A stretch of DNA of 64,000 bases, from NCBI RefSeq assembly GCF_052857255.1, contig NC_135504.1, forward strand, positions 144,300,121 to 144,364,120, in the 5' to 3' direction. Position 1 is the first letter of the stretch. Every line of letters begins with the position of its first letter. Shown here in pieces: positions 10,549 to 22,399 of the stretch. Source of the DNA: Amblyomma americanum (taxonomy: Eukaryota; Arthropoda; Arachnida; Ixodida; Ixodidae). The notes beneath the pieces were generated by a model. That model was not told the DNA's origin. It saw only the letters and a program-made list of their open reading frames with translations, and did not search any database. The position numbers were made by a program, and so were the translations under genes.

Positions 10549-13500
10549 CTAAAACGATGTATTCCGCTGTTTTGAGCCGGAATACATGTTTTCGCTCAGT
10601 TCTGAGAGAAAAAGTTTACACCTTTCTCTCGTCTACTATTCGACGACTTGTAAAATCGATGCTCGTGAATCATGCTAGTTTCGACCTAAAACGATGTATC
10701 CCGTTGTTTTGAGCCGGAATACAAGTTTTCGTGCAGTTCTGAGAGAAAAAGTTTACACCTTTCTCTCGTCTACTCTTCGAGGACTTGTAAAATCGATGCT
10801 CGTGAATCTTGCTAGTTTCGATCTAAAACGATGAATCCAGTTGTTTTGAGCCGGAATACAAGTTTTCGCGCAGTTCTCAGAGAAAAAGTTTACACCTTTC
10901 TCTCGTCTACTCTTCGACGACTTGTAAAATCGATGCTCGTGAATCTTGCTAGTTTCGATCTAAAACGATGTATTCCGTTGTTTTGAGCCGGAATTCAAGT
11001 TTTCGTGCAGTTCTGAGAGAAAAAATTTACACCTTTCTCTCGTTTACTCTTCGACGAGTTGTAAAATCGATGCTCGTGAATCTTGCTAGTTTCGATCTGA
11101 AACGATGAATCCCGTTGCTTTGAGCCGGAATACAAGTTTTCGCGCAGTTCTGAGAGAAAAAGTTTACACCTTTCTCTCGTCTACTCTTCGACGACTTGTA
11201 AAATCGATGCTCGTGAATCTTGCTAGTTTCGATCTAAAACGATGTATTCCGTTGTTTTGATCCGGAATTCAAGTTTTCGTGCAGTTCTGAGAGAAAAAAT
11301 TTACACCTTTCTCTCGTTTACTCTTCGACGAGTTGTAAAATCGATGCTCGTGAATCTTGCTAGTTTCGATCTAAAACGATGTATTCCGTTGTTTTGAGCC
11401 GGAATACAAGTTTTCGCGCAGTTCTGAGAGAAAAAGTTTCACCTTTCTCTCGTCTACTCTTCGACGACTTGTAGAATCGATGCTCGTAAATTTTGCTAGT
11501 TTCGATTTAAAACGATGTATTCCGCTGTTTTTAGAAGGAATACAAGTTTTCGCTCAGTTCTGAGAGAAAAAGTTTACACCTTACTCTCGTCTACTATTCG
11601 ACGACTTGTAAAATCGATGCTCGTGAATCATGCTAGTTTCGATCTAAAACGATAGATTCCGTTGTTTTGAGCCGGAATTCAAGTTTTCGTGCAGTTCTGA
11701 GAGAAAACATTTACACCTTTCTCTCGTTTACTCTTCGACGAGTTGTAAAATCGATGCTCGTGAATCTTGCTAGTTTCGATCTAAAACGATGTATTCCGTT
11801 GTTTTGAGCCGGAATACAAGTTTTCGCGCAGTTCTGAGAGAAAAAGTTTCACCTTTCTCTCGTCTACTCTTCGACGACTTGTAGAATCGATGCTCGTAAA
11901 TTTTGCTAGTTTCGATCTAAAACGATGTATTCCGCTGTTTTGAGAAGGAATACAAGTTTTCGCTCAGTTCTGAGAGAAAAAGTTTACACCTTTCTCTCGC
12001 CTACTATTCGACGACTTGCAAAATCGATGCTCGTGAATCTTGCTAGTTTCGATCTAAAACGTTGTATTCCGTTGTTTCGAGCCGGAATTCAAGTTTTCGT
12101 GCAGTTCTGAGAGAAAAAAATTACACCTTTCTGTCGTTTACTCTTCGACGAGTTGTAAAATCGATGCTCGTGAATCTTGCTAGTTTTGATCTAAAACGAT
12201 GTATTCCGTTGTTTTGAGCCGGAATACAAGTTTTCGCGCAGTTCTGAGAGAAAAAGTTTACACCTTTCTCTCTCTACTCTTCGACGACTTGTAAAATCGA
12301 TGCTCGTGAATCTTGCTAGTTTTGATCTAAAACGATGTATCCCGTTGTTTTGAGCCGGAATACAAGTTTTCGCGAAGTTCTGAGAGAAAAAATTTACACC
12401 TTTCTCTCGTCTACTCTTCGACGACTTGTTAAATCGATGCTCGTGAATCTTGCTAGTTTCGATCTAAAACGATGTATCCCTTTTTTTGAGCCGGTATACA
12501 AGTTTTCGCGCAGTTCTGAGAAAAAAAATTTACACCTTTCTTTCGTGTACTCATCGACGACTTGTAAAAGCGATGCTCGTGAATCTTGCTAGTTTCGATC
12601 TAAAACGATGTATCCCGTTGTTTTGAGCCGGAATACAAGTTTTCGTGCAGTTCTGAGAGAAAAAGTTTACACCTTTTTCTCGTCTACTCTTCGAAGACTT
12701 GTAAAATCGATGCTCGTGAATCTTGCTAGTTTCGATCTAAAACGATGTATTCCGTTGTTTTGAGCCGGAATTCAAGTTTTCGTGCAGTTCTGAGAGAAAA
12801 AATTTACACCTTTCTCTCGTTTACTCTTCGACGAGTTGTAAAATCGATGCTCGTGAATCTTGCTAGTTTCGATCTGAAACGATGAATCCCGTTGCTTTGA
12901 GCCGGAATACAAGTTTTCGCGCAGTTCTGAGAGAAAAAGTTTACACCTTTCTCTCGTCTACTCTTCGACGACTTGTAAAATCGATGCTCGTGAATCTTGC
13001 TAGTTTCAATCTAAAACGATGTATTCCGTTGTTTTGAGCCGGAATTCAAGTTTTCGTGCAGTTCTGAGAGAAAAAATTTACACCTTTCTCTCGTTTACTC
13101 TTCGACGAGTTGTAAAATCGATGCTCGTGAATCTTGCTAGTTTCGATCTGAAACGATGAATCCCGTTGCTTTGAGCCGGAATACAAGTTTTCGCGCAGTT
13201 CTGAGAGAAAAAGTTTACACCTTTCTCTCTCTACTCTTCGACGACTTGTAAAATCGATGCTCGTGAATCTTGCTAGTTTTGATCTAAAACGATGTATCCC
13301 GTTGTTTTGAGCCGGAATACAAGTTTTCGCGAAGTTCTGAGAGAAAAAATTTACACCTTTCTCTCGTCTACTCTTCGACGACTTGTTAAATCGATGCTCG
13401 TGAATCTTGCTAGTTTCGATCTAAAACGATGTATCCCTTTTTTTGAGCCGGTATACAAGTTTTCGCGCAGTTCTGAGAAAAAAAATTTACACCTTTCCCT

Positions 13501-13693
13501 CGTGTACTCATCGACGACTTGTAAAAGCGATGCTCGTGAATCTTGCTAGTTTCGATCTAAAACGATGTATCCCGTTGTTTTGAGCCGGAATACAAGTTTT
13601 CGTGCAGTTCTGAGAGAAAAAGTTTACACCTTTCTCTCGTCTACTCTTCGAAGACTTGTAAAATCGATGCTCGTGAATCTTGCTAGTTTCGAT

Positions 13694-14791
13694 CTAAAAC
13701 GATGTATCCCGTTGTTTTGAGCCGGAATACAAGTTTTCGTGCTGTTCTGAGAGAAAACGTTTATACCTTTCTCGTCTACTCTTCGACGACTTGTAAAATC
13801 GATGCTCGTGAATCATGCTAGTTTCGACCTAAAACGATGTATCCCGTTGTTTTGAGCCGGAATACAAGTTTTCGTGCAGTTCTGAGAGAAAAAGTTTACA
13901 CCTTTCTCTCGTCTACTCCTCGAGGACTTGTAAAATCGATGCTGGTGAATCTTGCTAGTTTCGATCTAAAACGATGAATCCCGTTGTTTTGAGCCGGAAT
14001 ACATGTTTTCGCGCAGTTCTGAGAGAAAAAGTTTACACCTTTCTCTCGTCTACTCTTCGACGACTTGCAAAATCGATGCTCCTGAATCTTGCTAGTTTCG
14101 ATCTAAAACGTTGTATTCCGTTGTTTCGAGCCGGAATTCAAGTTTTCGTGCAGTTCTGAGAGAAAAAATTTACACCTTTCTGTCGTCTACTCTTCGACGA
14201 CTTGTAAAATCGATGCTCGTGAACCTTGCTAGTTTCGATCTAAAACGATGTATTCCTCTGTTTTGAGCCGGAATACAAGTTTTCGCTCAGTTCTGAGAGA
14301 AAAAGTTTACACCGTTCTCTCGTCTACTCGTCGACGACTTGTAAACAAATCGATGCTCGTGAATCTTGCTAGTTTCAATCTAAAATGATGTATCCCGTTG
14401 TTTTGAGCCGGAATACAAGTTTTCGCGCAGTTCTGAGAGAAAAAGTTTACACCTTTCTCTCGTCTACTCTTCGAAGACTTGTAAAATCGATGCCCGTGAA
14501 TCTTGCTAGTTTCGATCTAAAACGATGTATCTCGTTGTATTGAGCCGTAATACAAGTTTTCGCGCAGTTCTGAGAGAAACAGTTTACACCTTTATCTCGT
14601 CTACTCTTCGAAGACTTGAAAAATCGATGCTCTTGAATCTTGCTAGTTTCGATCTAAAACGATGTATCCCGTTGTTTTTGAGCCGTAATACAAGTTTTCG
14701 CGCAGTTCTGAGAGAAACAGTTTACACCTTTATCTCGTCTACTCATCGACGACTTGTAAAAGCGATGCTCGTGAATCTTGCTAGTTTAGAT
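13694..14791 (+). repeat. HOR A copy 5, embedded in enlarged HOR B (1098 bp)
   Basis: All eight A monomers in order, offset 13,556 bp from copy 1. The length is 1098 bp because m5 has the full GAGCCGGAATAC (+2) and m8 has an extra T in GTTGTTTTTGAG (+1). m2 carries CTCCTCGAGGAC, a perfect palindrome form of the 89-98 dyad, where copies 1-4 have CTCCTCGAGAAC. Confidence 0.87.
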
Positions 14792-15065
14792 CTAAAACGA
14801 TGTATCCCGTTGTTTTGAGCCGGAATACAAGTTTTCGTGCAGTTCTGAGAGAAAAAGTTTACACCTTTCTCTCGTCTACTCTTCGAAGACTTGTAAAATC
14901 GATGCCCGTGAATCTTGCTAGTTTCGATCTAAAACGATGTATCTCGTTGTATTGAGCCGTAATACAAGTTTTCGCGCAGTTCTGAGAGAAACAGTTTACA
15001 CCTTTATCTCGTCTACTCTTCGAAGACTTGAAAAATCGATGCTCTTGAATCTTGCTAGTTTCGAT
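14792..15065 (+). repeat. Two monomers linking HOR A copy 5 to the next B unit
   Basis: Repeats m6-like (CGAAGAC, GCCCG) and m7 (TATCTCGTTGTATTG, GTAATAC, CTCTTG) monomer types once more before a new GTATTCCGCTG / AATACATG start at 15066. Confidence 0.8.
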
Positions 15066-18000
15066 CTAAAACGATGTATTCCGCTGTTTTGAGCCGGAAT
15101 ACATGTTTTCGCTCAGTTCTGAGAGAAAAAGTTTACACCTTTCTCTCGTCTACTATTCGACGACTTGTAAAATCGATGCTCGTGAATCATGCTAGTTTCG
15201 ACCTAAAACGATGTATCCCGTTGTTTTGAGCCGGAATACAAGTTTTCGTGCAGTTCTGAGAGAAAAAGTTTACACCTTTCTCTCGTCTACTCTTCGTGGA
15301 CTTGTAAAATCGATGCTCGTGAATCTTGCTAGTTTCGATCTAAAACGATGAATCCCGTTGTTTTGAGCCGGAATACAAGTTTTCGCGCAGTTCTCAGAGA
15401 AAAAGTTTACACCTTTCTCTCGTCTACTCTTCGACGACTTGTAAAATCGATGCTCGTGAATCTTGCTAGTTTCGATCTAAAACGATGTATTCCGTTGTTT
15501 TGAGCCGGAATTCAAGTTTTCGTGCAGTTCTGAGAGAAAAAATTTACACCTTTCTCTCGTTTACTCTTCGACGAGTTGTAAAATCGATGCTCGTGAATCT
15601 TGCTAGTTTCGATCTGAAACGATGAATCCCGTTGCTTTGAGCCGGAATACAAGTTTTCGCGCAGTTCTGAGAGAAAAAGTTTACACCTTTCTCTCGTCTA
15701 CTCTTCGACGACTTGTAAAATCGATGCTCGTGAATCTTGCTAGTTTCGATCTAAAACGATGTATTCCGTTGTTTTGATCCGGAATTCAAGTTTTCGTGCA
15801 GTTCTGAGAGAAAAAATTTACACCTTTCTCTCGTTTACTCTTCGACGAGTTGTAAAATCGATGCTCGTGAATCTTGCTAGTTTCGATCTAAAACGATGTA
15901 TTCCGTTGTTTTGAGCCGGAATACAAGTTTTCGCGCAGTTCTGAGAGAAAAAGTTTCACCTTTCTCTCGTCTACTCTTCGACGACTTGTAGAATCGATGC
16001 TCGTAAATTTTGCTGGTTTCGATCTAAAACGATGTATTCCGCTGTTTTTAGAAGGAATACAAGTTTTCGCTCAGTTCTGAGAGAAAAAGTTTACACCTTT
16101 CTCTCGTCTACTATTCGACGACTTGTAAAATCGATGCTCGTGAATCATGCTAGTTTCGATCTAAAACGATGTATTCCGTTGTTTTGAGCCGGAATTCAAG
16201 TTTTCGTGCAGTTCTGAGAGAAAAAATTTACACCTTTCTCTCGTTTACTCTTCGACGAGTTGTAAAATCGATGCTCGTGAATCTTGCTAGTTTCGATCTG
16301 AAACGATGAATCCCGTTGCTTTGAGCCGGAATACAAGTTTTCGCGCAGTTCTGAGAGAAAAAGTTTACACCTTTCTCTCGTCTACTCTTCGACGACTTGT
16401 AAAATCGATGCTCGTGAATCTTGCTAGTTTCAATCTAAAACGATGTATTCCGTTGTTTTGAGCCGGAATTCAAGTTTTCGTGCAGTTCTGAGAGAAAAAA
16501 TTTACACCTTTCTCTCGTTTACTCTTCGACGAGTTGTAAAATCGATGCTCGTGAATCTTGCTAGTTTCGATCTAAAACGATGTATTCCGTTGTTTTGAGC
16601 CGGAATACAAGTTTTCGCGCAGTTCTGAGAGAAAAAGTTTCACCTTTCTCTCGTCTACTCTTCGACGACTTGTAGAATCGATGCTCGTAAATTTTGCTAG
16701 TTTCGATCTAAAACGATGTATTCCGCTGTTTTGAGAAGGAATACAAGTTTTCGCTCAGTTCTGAGAGAAAAAGTTTACACCTTTCTCTCGTCTACTATTC
16801 GACGACTTGTAAAATCGATGCTCGTGAATCATGCTAGTTTCGACCTAAAACGATGTATCCTGTTGTTTTGAGCCGGAATACAAGTTTTCATGCAGTTCTG
16901 AGAGAAAAAGTTTACACCTTTCTCTCGTCTACTCTTCGAGGACTTGTAAAATCGATGCTGGTGAATCTTGCTAGTTTCGATCTAAAACGATGAATCCCGT
17001 TGTTTTGAGCCGGAATACAAGTTTTCGCGCAGTTCTGAGAGAAAAAGTTTACACCTTTCTCTCTCTACTCTTCGACGACTTGTAAAACCGATGCTCGTGA
17101 ATCTTGCTAGTTTTGATCTAAAACGATGTATCCCGTTGTTTTGAGCCGGAATACAAGTTTTCGCGAAGTTCTGAGAGACAAAATTTACACCTTTCTCTCG
17201 TCTACTCTTCGACGAATTGTTAAATCGATGCTCGTGAATCTTGCTAGTTTCGATCTAAAACGATGTATCCCTTTTTTTGAGCCGGTATACAAGTTTTCGC
17301 GCAGTTCTGGGAAAAAAAATTTACACCTTTCTCTCGTGTACTCATCGACGACTTGTAAAAGCGATGCTCGTGAATCTTGCTAGTTTCGATCTAAAACGAT
17401 GTATCCCGTTGTTTTGAGCCGGAATACAAGTTTTCGTGCAGTTCTGAGAGAAAATGTTTACACCTTTCTCTCGTCTACTCTTCGAAGACTTGTAAAATCG
17501 ATGCTCGTGAATCTTGCTAGTTTCGATCTAAAACGATGTATCCCGTTGTTTTGAGCCGGAATACAAGTTTTCGTGCAGTTCTGAGAGAAAACGTTTACAC
17601 CTTTCTCGTCTACTCTTCGACGACTTGTAAAATCGATGCTCGTGAATCTTGCTAGTTTCGATCTAAAACGATGTATTCCGCTGTTTTGAACCGGAATACA
17701 AGTTTTCGCTCAGTTCTGAGAGAAAAAGTTTACACCTTTCCCTCGTGTACTCATCGACGACTTGTAAAAGCGATGCTCGTGAATCTTGCTAGTTTCGATC
17801 TAAAACGATGTATCCCGTTGTTTTGAGCCGGAATACAAGTTTTCGTGCAGTTCTGAGAGAAAAAGTTTACACCTTTCTCTCGTCTACTCTTCGACGACTT
17901 GTAAAATCGATGCTCGTGAATCTTGCTAGTTTCGATCTAAAACGATGTATCCCGTTGTTTTGAGCCGGAATACAAGTTTTCGTGCAGTTCTGAGAGAAAA

Positions 18001-18210
18001 AGTTTACACCTTTCTCTCGTCTACTCTTCGACGACTTGTAAAATCGATGCTCGTGAATCTTGCTAGTTTCGATCTAAAACGATGTATCCCGTTGTTTTGA
18101 GCCGGAATACAAGTTTTCGTGCAGTTCTGAGAGAAAAAGTTTACACCTTTCTCTCGTCTACTCTTCGACGACTTGTAAAATCGATGCCCGTGAATCTTGC
18201 TAGTTTCGAT
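15066..18210 (+). repeat. HOR B relative (23 monomers, 3145 bp)
   Basis: Starts with the same GTATTCCGCTG / AATACATG monomer as B copies 2 and 3 and has the same monomer number, but lacks the A-derived segment. Its last third is near-consensus GTATCCCG / GTGCAG monomers (17,520-18,180). From about 15282 on it is the source or partner of the block repeated at 22400-25600. Confidence 0.82.
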
Positions 18211-19169
18211 CTAAAACGATGTATTCCGCTGTTTTGAGCCGGAATACATGTTTTCGCTCAGTTCTGAGAGAAAAAGTTTACACCTTTCTCTCGTCTACTA
18301 TTCGACGACTTGTAAAATCGATGCTCGTGAATCATGCTAGTTTCGACCTAATACGATGTATCCCGTTGTTTTGAGCCGGAATACAAGTTTTCGTGCAGTT
18401 CTGAGAGAAAAAGTTTACACCTTTCTCTCGTCTACTCTTCGAGGACTTGTAAAATCGATGCTCGTGAATCTTGCTAGTTTCGATCTAAAACGATGAATCC
18501 CGTTGTTTTGAGCCGGAATACAAGTTTTCGCGCAGTTCTCAGAGAAAAAGTTTACACCTTTCTCTCGTCTACTCTTCGACGACTTGTAAAATCGATGCTC
18601 GTGAATCTTGCTAGTTTCGATCTAAAACGATGTATTCCGTTGTTTTGAGCCGGAATTCAAGTTTTCGTGCAGTTCTGAGAGAAAAAATTTACACCTTTTT
18701 CTCGTTTACTCTTCGACGAGTTGTAAAATCGATGCTCGTGAATCTTGCTAGTTTCGATCTGAAACGATGAATCCCGTTGCTTTGAGCCGGAATACAAGTT
18801 TTCGCGCAGTTCTGAGAGAAAAAGTTTACACCTTTCTCTCGTCTACTCTTCGACGACTTGTAAAATCGATGCTCGTGAATCTTGCTAGTTTCGATCTAAA
18901 ACGATGTATTCCGTTGTTTTGAGCCGGAATTCAAGTTTTCGTGCAGTTCTGAGAGAAAAAATTTACACCTTTCTCTCGTTTACTCTTCGACGAGTTGTAA
19001 AATCGATGCTCGTGAATCTTGCTAGTTTCGATCTAAAACGATGTATTCCGTTGTTTTTAGCCGGAATACAAGTTTTCGCGCAGTTCTGAGAGAAAAAGTT
19101 TACACCTTTCTCTCGTCTACTCTTCGACGACTTGTAAAATCGATGCTCGTGAATCTTGCTAGTTTCGAT
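18211..19169 (+). repeat. HOR B partial (first seven monomers)
   Basis: Again begins GTATTCCGCTG / AATACATG, GACCTAATACG, TTCGAGGAC, TTCTCAGAG, EcoRI-type monomer, CTGAAACGATGAATCCC with GTTGCTTTGAG, then departs into C-type monomers. The GACCTAATACG variant recurs 7118 bp away. Confidence 0.78.
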
Positions 19170-20128
19170 CTAAAACGATGTATCCCGTTGTTTTTAGCCG
19201 GAATACAAGTTTTCGCGAAGTTCTGAGAAAAAAAATTCACACCTTTCTCTCGTCTACTCTTCGACGACTTGTAAAATCGATGCTCGTGAATCTTGCTAGT
19301 TTCGTTCTAAAACGATGTATCCCGTTTTTTTGAGCCGGTATACACGTTTTCGCGCAGTTCTGAGAAAAAAAGTTTACACCTTTATCTCGTCTACTCTTCG
19401 AAGACTTGAAAAATCGATGCTCGTGAATCTTGCTAGTTTCGATCTAAAACGATGTATCTCGTTGTTTTGAGCCGTAATACAAGTTTTCGCGCAGTTCTGA
19501 GAGAAACAGTTTACACCTTTATCTCGTCTACTCTTCGAAGACTTGAAAAATCGATGCTCGTGAATCTTGCTAGTTTCGATCTAAAACGATGTATCCCGTT
19601 GTTTTGAGCCGGAATACAAGTTTTCGTGCAGTTCTGAGAGAAAAAGTTTACACCTTTCTCTCGTCTACTCTTCGACGACTTGTAAAATCGATGATCGTAA
19701 ATTTTGCTAGTTTCGATCTAAAACGATGTAACCCGTTGTTCTGAGCCGGAATACAAGTTCTGCCGCAGTTCTGAGAGAAAAAGTTTACACCTTTCTCTCG
19801 TCTACTCTTCGACGACTTGTAAAATCGATGCTCGTGAATCTTGCTAGTTTCGATCTAAAATGATGTATTCCGTTGTTTTGAGCCGGAATTCAAGTTTTCG
19901 TGCAGTTCTGAGAGAAAAAATTTACACCTTTCTCTCGTTTACTCTTCGAAGAGTTGTAAAATCGATGCTCGTGAATCTTGCTAGTTTCGATCTAAAACGA
20001 TGTATTCCGTTGTTTTGAGCCGGAATACAAGTTTTCGCGCAGTTCTGAGAGAAAAAGTTTACACCTTTCTCTCGTCTACTCTTCGACGACTTGTAAAATC
20101 GATGCTCGTGAGTCTTGCTAGTTTCGAT
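19170..20128 (+). repeat. C module, seven monomers (959 bp)
   Basis: Order: CGCGAAG with AAATTCACACC; GTTCTAAAACG with T-tract and TATACACG; TATCTCG with GTAATAC; GTATCCCG; GTAACCCG with TTCTGCCGCAG; TGATGTATTCC with GGAATTC; GTATTCCG. The GTAACCCG monomer at 19718 recurs at 20540 (822 bp) and 27932. Confidence 0.8.
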
Positions 20129-21290
20129 CTAAAACGATGTATCCCGTTGTTTTGAGCCGGTATACACGTTTTCGCGCAGTTCTGAGAAAAAAAGTTTACA
20201 CCTTTATCTCGTCTACTCTTCGAAGACTTGAAAAATCGATGCTCGTGAATCTTGCTAGTTTCGATCTAAAACGATGTATCTCGTTGTTTTGAGCCGTAAT
20301 ACAAGTTTTCGCGCAGTTCTGAGAGAAACAGTTTGCACCTTTATCTCGTCTACTCTTCGAAGACTTGAAAAATCGATGCTCGTGAATCTTGCTAGTTTCG
20401 ATCTAAAACGATGTATCCCGTTGTTTTGAGCCGGAATACAAGTTTTCGTGCAGTTCTGAGAGAAAAAGTTTACACCTTTCTCTCGTCTACTCTTCGACGA
20501 CTTGTAAAATCGATGCTCGTAAATTTTGCTAGTTTCGATCTAAAACGATGTAACCCGTTGTTCTGAGCCGGAATACAAGTTCTGCCGCAGTTCTGAGAGA
20601 AAAAGTTTACACCTTTCTCTCGTCTACTCTTCGACGACTTGTAAAATCGATGCTAGTGAATCTTGCTATTTTCGATCTAAAACGATGTATCCCGTTGTTT
20701 TGAGTTGTAATACAAGTTTTCGCGCAGTTCTGAGAGAAAAAGTTTACACCTTTATCTCGTCTACTCTTTGAAGACTTGTAAAATCGATGCTCGTGAATCT
20801 TGCTAGTTTCGATCTAAAACGATGTATCCCGTTGTTTTGAGCCGGAATACAAGTTTTCGTGCAGTTCTGAGAGAAAAAGTTTCACCTTTCTCTCGTCTAC
20901 TCTTCGACGACTTGTAGAATCGATGCTCGTAAATTTTGCTAGTTTCGATCTAAAACGATGTATTCCGCTGTTTTGAGAAGGAATACAAGTTTTCGCTCAG
21001 TTCTGAGAGAAAAAGTTTACACCTTTCTCTCGTCTACTATTCGACGACTTGTAAAATCGATGCTCGTGAATCATGCTAGTTTCGACCTAAAACGATGTAT
21101 CCCGTTGTTTTGAGCCGGAATACAAGTTTTCGTGCAGTTCTGAGAGAAAAAGTTTACACCTTTCTCTCGTCTACTCTTCGAGGACTTGTAAAATCGATGC
21201 TCGTGAATCTTGCTAGTTTCGATCTAAAACGATGAATCCCGTTGTTTTGAGCCGGAATACAAGTTTTCGCGCAGTTCTGAGAGAAAAAGT
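20129..21290 (+). repeat. C module second copy, with an internal fusion monomer
   Basis: The first unit joins a GTATCCCGTTGTTTTGAG front to a GGTATACACG back, that is, two neighbouring C monomers merged with loss of one. It continues with TATCTCG / GTTTGCACC, GTATCCCG, GTAACCCG, a unique GAGTTGTAATAC unit, the GTTTCACC (-1) unit, GAGAAGG, and GACCTAAAACG. This 1.1 kb stretch recurs at 27521-28680 with an offset of 7392 bp (20550 to 27942). Confidence 0.78.
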
Positions 21291-22399
21291 TTACACCTTT
21301 ATCTCGTCTACTCTTCGAAGACTTGAAAAATCGATGCTCGTGAGTCTTGCTAGTTTCGATCTAAAACGATGTATCCCGTTGTTTTGAGCCGGAATACAAG
21401 TTTTCGGGCAGTTCTGAGAGAAAAAGCTTACACCTTTCTCTCGTCTACTCTTCGACGACTTGTAAAATCAATGCTCGTGAGTCTTGCTAGTTTCGATCTA
21501 CAACGATGTATCTCGTTGTTTTGAGCTGGAATAGAAGTTTTCGCGCAGTTCTGAGAGAAAAAGTTTACACCTTTCTCTCGTCTACTCTTCGAGGACTTGT
21601 AAAATCGATGCTCGTGAATCATGCTAGTTTCGATCTAAAACGATGTATCCCGTTGTTTTGAGCCGGAATACAAGTTTTCGTGCAGTTCTGAGAGAAAAAG
21701 TTTACACCTTTCTCGTCTACTCTTCGACGACTTGTAAAATCGATGCTCGTGAATCTTGCTAGTTTCGATCTAAAACGATGTATTCCGCTGTTTTGAACCG
21801 GAATACAAGTTTTCGCTCAGTTCTGAGAGAAAAAGTTTACACCTTTCCCTCGTGTACTCATCGACGACTTGTAAAAGCGATGCTCGTGAATCTCGCTAGT
21901 TTCGATCTAAAACGATGTATCCCGTTGTTTTGAGCCGGAATACAAGTTTTCGTGCAGTTCTGAGAGAAAAAGTTTACACCTTTCTCTCGTCTACTCTTCG
22001 ACGACTTGTAAAATCGATGCTCGTGAACCTTGCTAGTTTCGATCTAAAACGATGTATTCCGCTGTTTTGAGCCGGAATACAAGTTTTCGCTCAGTTCTGA
22101 GAGAAAAAGTTTACACCTTTCTCTCGTCTACTCGTCGACGACTTGTAAACAAATCGATGCTCGTGAATCTTGCTAGTTTCGATCTAAAACGATGTATCCC
22201 GTTGTTTTGAGCCGGAATACAAGTTTTCGTGCAGTTCTGAGAGAAAAAGTTTACACCTTTCTCTAGTCTACTCTTCGACGACTTGTAAAATCGATGCTCG
22301 TGAATCTTGCTAGTTTCGATCTAAAACGATGTATTCGGCTGTTTTGAGCCGGAATACAAGTTTTCGCTCAGTTCTGAGAGAAAAAGTTTACACCTTTCT
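21291..22399 (+). repeat. Mixed monomers, including marker unit CTACAACG
   Basis: Contains CGGGCAG with AAGCTTACACC, then the rare unit at 21498 (CTACAACG, GAGCTGGAATAGAAG), then a module of a TTTCTCGTC (-2) monomer followed by a GAACCGG / TTTCCCTCGTGTAC / AAAGCG monomer. It ends in a chimeric unit at 22321 whose front is GTATTCGGCTG / CGCTCAG and whose back is TTCGAGGAC type. Confidence 0.8.

Larger units (their letters stand above)
10549..15065 (+). repeat. HOR B copy 3, enlarged to 33 monomers (4517 bp)
   Basis: Begins in register with copies 1 and 2. From about 11380 it picks up private changes (GATTTAAAACG, a TGTTTTTAGAAGG unit, GATAGATTCC) and extra monomers. A three-monomer stretch starting at 11371 is duplicated 410 bp later (both contain GTTTCACC, GTAGAATCG and GTAAATTTT). 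The T-tract pair occurs twice, 957 bp apart (about 12327 and 13284). The copy then contains a full HOR A unit at 13694-14791. Confidence 0.82.
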
